Part shown: positions 57,669-64,000 of the stretch, piece after piece
Layout of the letters: each line of letters begins with the position of its first letter
How positions within the stretch are numbered: the first letter of the stretch is position 1
Assembly: GCF_940670765.1 (NCBI RefSeq)
Contig: NZ_CALNVW010000024.1
Coordinates: 29,269-93,268, forward strand
From: Streptomyces sp. A 4/2
Lineage (GTDB): Bacteria; Actinomycetota; Actinomycetes; Streptomycetales; Streptomycetaceae
DNA: 64,000 bases
Direction: 5' to 3'
The notes under the pieces: model-generated
Told to the model about the DNA's origin: nothing
Database searches by the model: none
Seen by the model: the letters and a program-made list of their open reading frames with translations, nothing else
Position numbers and translations under genes: made by a program

Positions 57669-58799
57669 ATGCTCGACGAGTCGTTGCTCGACGCCCCGGA
57701 AGCCCTGGCACGAGCCGACCGCCGCGGACTCCTCCGCGGCGCAGCCGAGGCCGGAGCCCGCGTCCGTACCGCCGCCCGGCTCGCCGCCGAAGCGGGCCTC
57801 GCGGACCTGGAACCGGAGGGCCGACCCCGAGCCGTACTCGTCGCGGGAGCCGGCGCCGCCGCGACCGGTGTGGCCGATGTGGTGGCCGCACTGGCCGGGG
57901 CCGCCGCTCCGGTCACCCGGCTGCGCCCGACCGGCGTGGCCCCGGCCGCGGGCGCGCTGCGCTGGGCGCTCCCCGGCTGGGCGGGCCCGGTGGACCTGCT
58001 GCTCATCGCCACCGCGGACGGTACGGAACCGGGCCTCGCGCTCCTCGCCGAGCAGGCGTACCGCCGGGGCTGCACCGTCGTCGCCGTCGCGCCGCGCCGC
58101 ACCCCGCTGACCACGGCGGTCGACGGGGCGCACGGCCTTGTCGTACCGATGGCGACGGCTCCGTACGAGGAGGGGGCCGAGGTGCCGTTCACCGCGGTCG
58201 GCCCCGGCGCCCTGTGGGCGCTGCTCACCCCGCTGCTGGTCCTGCTCGACCGCGTGGGCCTGGTCGGCGCACCGCCCGAGACCCTCCAGCACCTGGCCGA
58301 CCGCCTCGACAGCACGGCGGAACGCTGCGGCCCGGCCGTCGCGACCTACAACAACCCGGCCAAGACCCTCGCCTCCGAACTCGCCGACTCCCTGCCGCTC
58401 ATCTGGACGGAGGGCACGGCCGCGGCGCCGGCCGGCCGCCGCTTCGCGGCCGTACTGACCGAGCTGGCAGGGCGGCCCGCGCTGGCCGCCGAACTGCCCG
58501 AGGCGCTCCCCTCGCACGGCGCTCTGCTCGTCGGACCGTTCGCGGGCGACGCCGACCCCGAGGACTTCTTCCGCGACCGGGTGGACGACCCGCAGGCGCT
58601 GCACGCCCGCGTGGTCCTGCTCCGGGACCGCCCGGCGGGCGGCCTGACCGCTGCGCCCGCGGCCCGCGAGATCGCCCTCGCCCAGGACACGCCGATCAGC
58701 GAACTCGAACCGGAGGAGGGCAGCGAACTCGAAGCTCTCGCCGAGCTCCTCGCGGTCACGGACTTCGCCGCCGCCTACCTGGCCCTCGCCTCGGCCTGA
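57669..58799 (+). CDS. SIS-domain sugar isomerase-like protein (phosphoglucose/phosphomannose isomerase family)
   Basis: A 376-aa actinobacterial protein related to bifunctional phosphoglucose/phosphomannose isomerases. A first SIS lobe about residues 45-155 (RAVLVAGAGAAATGVADVVAALAG ... VDLLLIATADGTEPGLALLAEQAYRRGCTVVAVAP) and a second from about 220. Several sugar-binding residues are replaced by Ala/Gly-rich stretches, so activity is uncertain. Matches Rv3256c/TobH by position between manB and manA. ATG at 57669 begins the conserved N-terminus. Confidence 0.87.
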   Translation: MLDESLLDAPEALARADRRGLLRGAAEAGARVRTAARLAAEAGLADLEPEGRPRAVLVAGAGAAATGVADVVAALAGAAAPVTRLRPTGVAPAAGALRWALPGWAGPVDLLLIATADGTEPGLALLAEQAYRRGCTVVAVAPRRTPLTTAVDGAHGLVVPMATAPYEEGAEVPFTAVGPGALWALLTPLLVLLDRVGLVGAPPETLQHLADRLDSTAERCGPAVATYNNPAKTLASELADSLPLIWTEGTAAAPAGRRFAAVLTELAGRPALAAELPEALPSHGALLVGPFAGDADPEDFFRDRVDDPQALHARVVLLRDRPAGGLTAAPAAREIALAQDTPISELEPEEGSELEALAELLAVTDFAAAYLALASA

Positions 58800-59002
58800 C
58801 CGGCGGCGCGGGAACCCGCTCCACCCGATCCGAACACCTGGGCCCGCGGTCGACAGTCCGGCTGGCGCGCCCGGTCGACAACCCGGCCAACGGCCTGTCA
58901 ACGACCCGCTCGTCGCCCCCGGGGTGACCTCAACAGCCACCCACACCCCAGCTGCCCCATTCACCTCGTCTGCCCCACCGAAGCAACCCGGAAAGTAGCC
59001 AC

Positions 59003-60166
59003 ATGGACCGCCTAGCCAACACCGTGCGCCCTTACGCCTGGGGCTCGACGACCGCCATCCCGACCCTCCTCGGCATCGCCCCCACCGGCGAACCGCAGGC
59101 GGAAATGTGGCTGGGGGCCCACCCCGGAGCCCCGTCCCGCATCGACCGCGGCACCGGCGACCACGCGCTGTCGGCGGTCATCGACGCGGACCCCGAGGCC
59201 GAACTGGGCACCCCGGCCGTCGAGAAGTTCGGCCCGCGCCTGCCGTTCCTCCTCAAGCTCCTGGCGGCCGGCGCACCGCTCTCCCTCCAGGTGCACCCCG
59301 ACCTCGCACAGGCGAAGGAGGGCTACGCGGACGAGGAACGCCGGCACGTCCCGATCGACGCCCCGCACCGGAACTACAAGGACGCCAACCACAAGCCCGA
59401 ACTGATCTGCGCCCTCACCCCGTTCGACGGCCTCTGCGGGTTCCGTACGCCCGCCGAGTCCGCCGATCTGCTCGCGTCCCTCGAAGTGGACTCGCTCGAA
59501 CCGTACGTGGACATCCTGCGCGCGCGCCCCGAGGAGGCGGCCCTGCGCGAGGTCCTGACGGCCGTTCTGACCGCGGATCCCACCGAGATGAAGGCGACGG
59601 TCACCGAGGCCGCCGCCGCTGCCGAACGCCTCGGCGGTGCCCTCGCCCCGTACGCGTCGATCGCCCACCACTACCCGGGCGACCCGGGCGTCATCGCAGC
59701 GATGCTGCTCAACTACGTACAGCTGCAGCCGGGTGAGGCACTGTTCCTCGGAGCGGGCATCCCGCACGCCTACCTCAACGGCCTGGGTGTCGAGATCATG
59801 GCGAACTCGGACAATGTGCTGCGCTGCGGACTGACCCCGAAGCACGTCGACGTCCCCGAACTGCTCCGCATCGTGCGCTTCGAGGCGACCGATCCGGGCA
59901 TCCTGCGCCCCGAGGCGGCGCCGGACGGCGAGGAGTTGTACGACACCCCGATCGACGAGTTCCGGCTCTCCCGCTACGTACGCTCCGAAGGGTCCGCACC
60001 GGTCCGGCTCCCGGACGCCACCGCCCAGATCCTGCTCTGCACGGCAGGCACCCCCTGGGCGGGCGAACTCGCCCTCGCACCCGGCAGGTCGGTGTTCGTC
60101 CCGGCGGGCGAAACCGTCGAGCTGACGGGACCGGGCACGGTCTTTCGCGCGACCGTCGTGGCCTGA
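59003..60166 (+). CDS. manA: Mannose-6-phosphate isomerase, class I
   Basis: A 387-aa zinc enzyme interconverting fructose-6-phosphate and mannose-6-phosphate. Zinc ligands and active-site motifs are visible: PLSLQVHPD (Gln, His), DANHKPELICALTPFDGLCGF (Glu) and GIPHAYLNGLGVEIMANSDN with the His, followed by VLRCGLTPKHVDVPEL. GGAAAG ribosome site. Orthologous to S. coelicolor manA (SCO3025) as I recall. First step toward GDP-mannose with manB and manC. Confidence 0.95.
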   Translation: MDRLANTVRPYAWGSTTAIPTLLGIAPTGEPQAEMWLGAHPGAPSRIDRGTGDHALSAVIDADPEAELGTPAVEKFGPRLPFLLKLLAAGAPLSLQVHPDLAQAKEGYADEERRHVPIDAPHRNYKDANHKPELICALTPFDGLCGFRTPAESADLLASLEVDSLEPYVDILRARPEEAALREVLTAVLTADPTEMKATVTEAAAAAERLGGALAPYASIAHHYPGDPGVIAAMLLNYVQLQPGEALFLGAGIPHAYLNGLGVEIMANSDNVLRCGLTPKHVDVPELLRIVRFEATDPGILRPEAAPDGEELYDTPIDEFRLSRYVRSEGSAPVRLPDATAQILLCTAGTPWAGELALAPGRSVFVPAGETVELTGPGTVFRATVVA

Positions 60167-60232
60167 TGCGACAATGTGCGGCCGAATAGCGGCACCAAGG
60201 CCGCGGCACCGACGAAGGGAACACGTCCACCC

Positions 60233-61210
60233 ATGAGTGCGTCAGGTGGAACCAAGGCGATCGTGGCGGCGCTCGGCGCCAACCTCGCGATCGCGGTAGC
60301 TAAGTTCGTGGCGTTCCTCTTCAGTGGCTCGTCGTCGATGCTTGCCGAAAGCGTCCACTCGCTCGCCGACTCCGGCAACCAGGGACTGCTGCTGCTCGGC
60401 GGCAAGAAGGCCCAGCGCGAGGCCACCCCCCAACACCCCTTCGGCTACGGCCGGGAGCGGTACATCTACGCGTTCCTCGTCTCGATCGTGCTCTTCTCGG
60501 TCGGTGGCATGTTCGCGGTCTACGAGGGCTACGAGAAGGTCAAGCACCCGCATTCGCTGGACAACTGGTACTGGCCGGTGGGCGTCCTGGTCTTCGCGGT
60601 CATCGCGGAGGGCCTGTCCTTCCGTACGGCGATCAAGGAGTCCAACCAGACCCGCGGCGACATTTCCTGGTCCCAGTTCATCCGCCGCGCCAAGGCTCCC
60701 GAGCTGCCGGTCGTGCTGCTCGAAGACTTCGGCGCGCTGATCGGTCTGGTGCTGGCGCTGGCCGGTGTCGGACTGGCCGTCGGGACGGGCAACGGGGTCT
60801 GGGACGGCATCGGCACGCTCTGCATCGGCACGCTGCTGATCCTCATCGCGCTTGTCCTGGCGGCGGAGACCAAGTCGCTGCTGCTGGGTGAGTCGGCGGG
60901 CGCCGAGGAGGTCGACAAGATCAAGGAAGCCATCGTCGACCACGACACCGTCACCGCCGTGATCCACATGCGTACGCTCCACCTCGGTCCCGAGGAGTTG
61001 CTGGTCGCCGCCAAGATCGCGGTCCAGCACGACGACACGGCAACCGAGGTGGCCGACGCGATCGACGCCGCGGAGGCCCGTATCCGTGCCGCCGTCCCGA
61101 TCGCGCGGGTGATCTACCTGGAACCGGACATCTACAGCGAGGCGGAAGCCGCGGCAGGGAACAACCCGGCGGCAACACCGGGCGGCCCCACGCCGACGCC
61201 GGCCCACTGA
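60233..61210 (+). CDS. Cation diffusion facilitator (CDF) family transporter
   Basis: A 325-aa metal/proton antiporter. Five or six TM helices; the intramembrane metal site is in MLAESVHSLADSGNQGLLLLG (HSxxD) and EDFGALIGLVLALAG. Cytosolic C-terminal domain about 205-305 (EEVDKIKEAIVDHDTVTAVIHM ... LGPEELLVAAKIAVQ), ending in a Pro-rich tail. Metal specificity (Zn, Mn, Fe, Co) cannot be read. ATG at 60233 starts the conserved N-terminus. 67 nt after manA. Confidence 0.92.
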   Translation: MSASGGTKAIVAALGANLAIAVAKFVAFLFSGSSSMLAESVHSLADSGNQGLLLLGGKKAQREATPQHPFGYGRERYIYAFLVSIVLFSVGGMFAVYEGYEKVKHPHSLDNWYWPVGVLVFAVIAEGLSFRTAIKESNQTRGDISWSQFIRRAKAPELPVVLLEDFGALIGLVLALAGVGLAVGTGNGVWDGIGTLCIGTLLILIALVLAAETKSLLLGESAGAEEVDKIKEAIVDHDTVTAVIHMRTLHLGPEELLVAAKIAVQHDDTATEVADAIDAAEARIRAAVPIARVIYLEPDIYSEAEAAAGNNPAATPGGPTPTPAH

Positions 61211-61514
61211 TCACGGGGGACGGGGCCGTACCCGCGCCGCACCAGGACACCGTTCGCCCGCCCAGGGAATCCCCCACAACTTGGCCGATCCGCCCCGGGC
61301 GGGCTGGGGCCCGCTGGGCCGATCGGTGTAGATTCGACCGGAGCCAGACGTCGCTGCTGATGGCGGTCGGGCGGTCCGCGCTGCGGACCGGCCGAGGGAG
61401 AGAGGGCCTCCGACGGACTGCGCCGCGAGCGCTCGGGCATTCCTGTGCCTTCACGCCCGTCGCCGCAGCATCCAGCCCGTACACCCTCGACCCATCTTCC
61501 GAGGAGCAGCTCGT
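61211..61514 (+). promoter_or_regulatory. Long leader region of the S-adenosylhomocysteinase gene
   Basis: 304 nt without a gene. A TAGATT -10 candidate sits at 61329-61334, giving a leader of roughly 170 nt. Within it is a perfect 8-bp hairpin CGGTCCGC-GCT-GCGGACCG at 61372-61390. No match to the known SAH riboswitch was recognised by eye. RBS GAGGAG lies before the ATG. Confidence 0.6.
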
Positions 61515-62972
<1,458 letters not shown>

Positions 62973-63064
62973 TCCACCCTCCTACGCACTGTCGGCAGTA
63001 GGCGCCGATCAGGAGTAGGCACTGAGTGCAGTCAGCACCAGGTGTCAGGTCAGCAGTAGGTACC

Positions 63065-63101
63065 AGGCAGGCCCCCGCACCCCCGTGTCGGGGGCCTGCC
63101 T
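63065..63101 (+). terminator. Terminator after ahcY
   Basis: 13-bp arms AGGCAGGCCCCCG / CGGGGGCCTGCCT with an 11-nt loop, about 95 nt after the stop. Confidence 0.82.
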
Positions 63102-63132
63102 CGTACCGGCCTCAGAAAGACCCAAGGACCCC

Positions 63133-63747
63133 ATGCCCCGCGGCCGCTATTCGCTCCATGATCTGCACGACCACACCCCCCTCGGTGAAGAACACTTCCA
63201 CTGCGCGCCAGGCCCGTCCGGCTGGCGCTACGTCTCCCAGACCACCGCCCCCTCCGGTGATCACGCCGGCTCCGTCGATCTGGCCATCGACGAACTCGGC
63301 CGTCCCATCCGTCTCGAACTCCACGCCGCGAGCTGGCAGGTGCGCGGCGCCGCCGTGGACGGCGTCACCTGGGTCCGCACGGACCCCACGGGAACCCACG
63401 CCACCGAGGGCAACGCCCCCGCCCATGCCTTCGCCGGCACGTCCCCCGCGTTCCTCGTCGCCACAGCTCGTCTGCTCGGCCTCACCCCCGGTTCCCCCGC
63501 CATGCGTGTCCGCCTCGTCGCTTTCACCGACCCGGTCCTGGCCCCCCGTACCGTCGACCGGTCCTGGGCGCTGGTGAAGAGTGAAGCGCATGCCACTGAC
63601 AACGGCCCCTTGTTGGTGGACGAGTACCAGGTCAGCGCCCTGGACACCGGTGAGCAGTACGCGGTCCACATCGCTGGAGACGTCGTTCTCTCGGCCCCCG
63701 GCATCGAACTCGAACACCTGGAATCGCCGCCGTCGGCTTTCCCGTAG
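63133..63747 (+). CDS. Hypothetical protein, conserved in Streptomyces
   Basis: A 204-aa soluble protein, no signal peptide or TM. Sequence alternates short strands (DLHDHTPLGEEHFHC, GWRYVSQTTA, SVDLAIDELGRPIRLELHA, WQVRGAAVDGVTWVRTD, EYQVSALDTGEQYAVHIAGDVVLS) and looks like a beta-barrel; family not recognised. ATG at 63133 follows the terminator. Last gene before the rrn promoter region. Confidence 0.8.
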   Translation: MPRGRYSLHDLHDHTPLGEEHFHCAPGPSGWRYVSQTTAPSGDHAGSVDLAIDELGRPIRLELHAASWQVRGAAVDGVTWVRTDPTGTHATEGNAPAHAFAGTSPAFLVATARLLGLTPGSPAMRVRLVAFTDPVLAPRTVDRSWALVKSEAHATDNGPLLVDEYQVSALDTGEQYAVHIAGDVVLSAPGIELEHLESPPSAFP

Positions 63748-63817
63748 GCACTGGCTGCTGCGCGATGTGCGTACGGCCCTGCTGACCTGCTAGTGTCTCC
63801 CTCGCCCACAAAAACCT

Positions 63818-63846
63818 TTGACACGGTTCGAGTGGGGAGGTAGATT
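63818..63846 (+). promoter_or_regulatory. Strong vegetative promoter, probable rrn P-type (TTGACA-N17-TAGATT)
   Basis: Perfect -35 TTGACA at 63818, 17-nt spacer, -10 TAGATT at 63841-63846. The 250 nt after the last gene are AT-rich compared with the rest of the window, as upstream of Streptomyces rRNA operons. Confidence 0.75.
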
Positions 63847-63863
63847 TGAACGGTTGCCCCGAG

Positions 63864-63893
63864 TTGGACAAGACCGGGTCGCGACAGTTAATG
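63864..63893 (+). promoter_or_regulatory. Second promoter candidate of the rrn region (TTGGAC-N18-TTAATG)
   Basis: TTGGAC at 63864-63869, an 18-nt spacer and TTAATG at 63888-63893. Streptomyces rrn operons are driven by several tandem promoters. Confidence 0.4.
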
Positions 63894-63905
63894 TCTCTCT
63901 TGCTC

Positions 63906-63924
63906 GCGGAAATCAAATTTCCGC
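63906..63924 (+). repeat. Hairpin GCGGAAAT-CAA-ATTTCCGC in rrn leader
   Basis: Perfect 8-bp stem. Followed by GATTC-ATCC-GAATC (small hairpin) and TTCTGATAAAGTCGGAATCG, which carries TAAAGT and matches the last promoter-proximal sequence of Streptomyces rRNA leaders as I remember them. The 16S gene itself lies beyond the window. Confidence 0.65.
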
Positions 63925-64000
63925 AGAGCCTTTCGATTCATCCGAATCAAGAAGCCGATTAGCTCGGCCGAAAAGATTCTGATAAAGTCGGAATCGCCGG

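Noticed and set aside
61329..61514. SAH riboswitch in the leader of ahcY
   Set aside because: The leader is long and has a hairpin, but I could not match the conserved core of the known SAH riboswitch; a covariance-model search would decide.

Overview
This is high-GC actinobacterial DNA, almost certainly from a Streptomyces chromosome core. The support is extreme third-position GC, GTG starts, WhiB, F420 genes, DUF397/XRE pairs, and a gene order that matches what I remember of the S. coelicolor SCO3068-SCO3023 interval and of the mycobacterial whiB2-fbiAB-manB-sahH block. The synteny is recalled, not searched. No tRNA, CRISPR array, IS element or phage block was found. The window starts inside a sigma factor gene and ends in what looks like the promoter region of an rRNA operon.

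Layout. 1-2017: SigB-type sigma factor (cut at the window edge), diverging from a STAS antagonist and a GHKL kinase-type anti-sigma factor. 2229-6507: four secreted or surface proteins, two with sortase sorting signals (LPKTG, LAETG) flanking two C-terminally membrane-anchored proteins; the set resembles the WxL/DUF916 surface loci of Firmicutes. 6600-14075: POT peptide transporter, two-component system, GtrA protein, purK-purE, M19 dipeptidase. 14109-20650: a response regulator-kinase pair diverging from a lipoprotein and MacB-like ABC exporter operon, with an OmpR-type direct-repeat operator between them. 20670-30583: VOC protein and CGNR regulator, UDP-glucose dehydrogenase, acyl-CoA dehydrogenase, small accessory genes, an XRE regulator with two DUF397 genes, a small ORF broken by a stop codon, and a lone AAA ATPase.

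30710-40259: five LytR-CpsA-Psr (LCP) ligase genes on the minus strand, with a thioesterase and a family-2 glycosyltransferase on the plus strand among them. 40466-44881: TIGR03089 protein, PGRP-type amidase, mannose-1-phosphate guanylyltransferase (manC-like), AlkA-type glycosylase. 44990-48738: fbiB and fbiA (F420), cysteine dioxygenase preceded by a polycysteine leader ORF, and whiB. 48983-63747: very large membrane glycosyltransferase, DUF5719 protein, zincin-like protein, DUF3499 protein, manB, Trm112-like protein, SIS-domain protein, manA, cation diffusion facilitator, S-adenosylhomocysteinase and a hypothetical protein. 63748-64000: strong promoter elements of the rrn type.

Common theme: cell-envelope construction. 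ManA, ManB and ManC together convert fructose-6-phosphate to GDP-mannose; UDP-glucose dehydrogenase supplies UDP-glucuronate; the glycosyltransferases use such donors; LCP enzymes attach finished glycopolymers to peptidoglycan; and the amidase and sortase substrates act in the same wall. Many genes have a TANNNT -10 hexamer exactly 7 nt upstream of the start codon, indicating leaderless transcripts.
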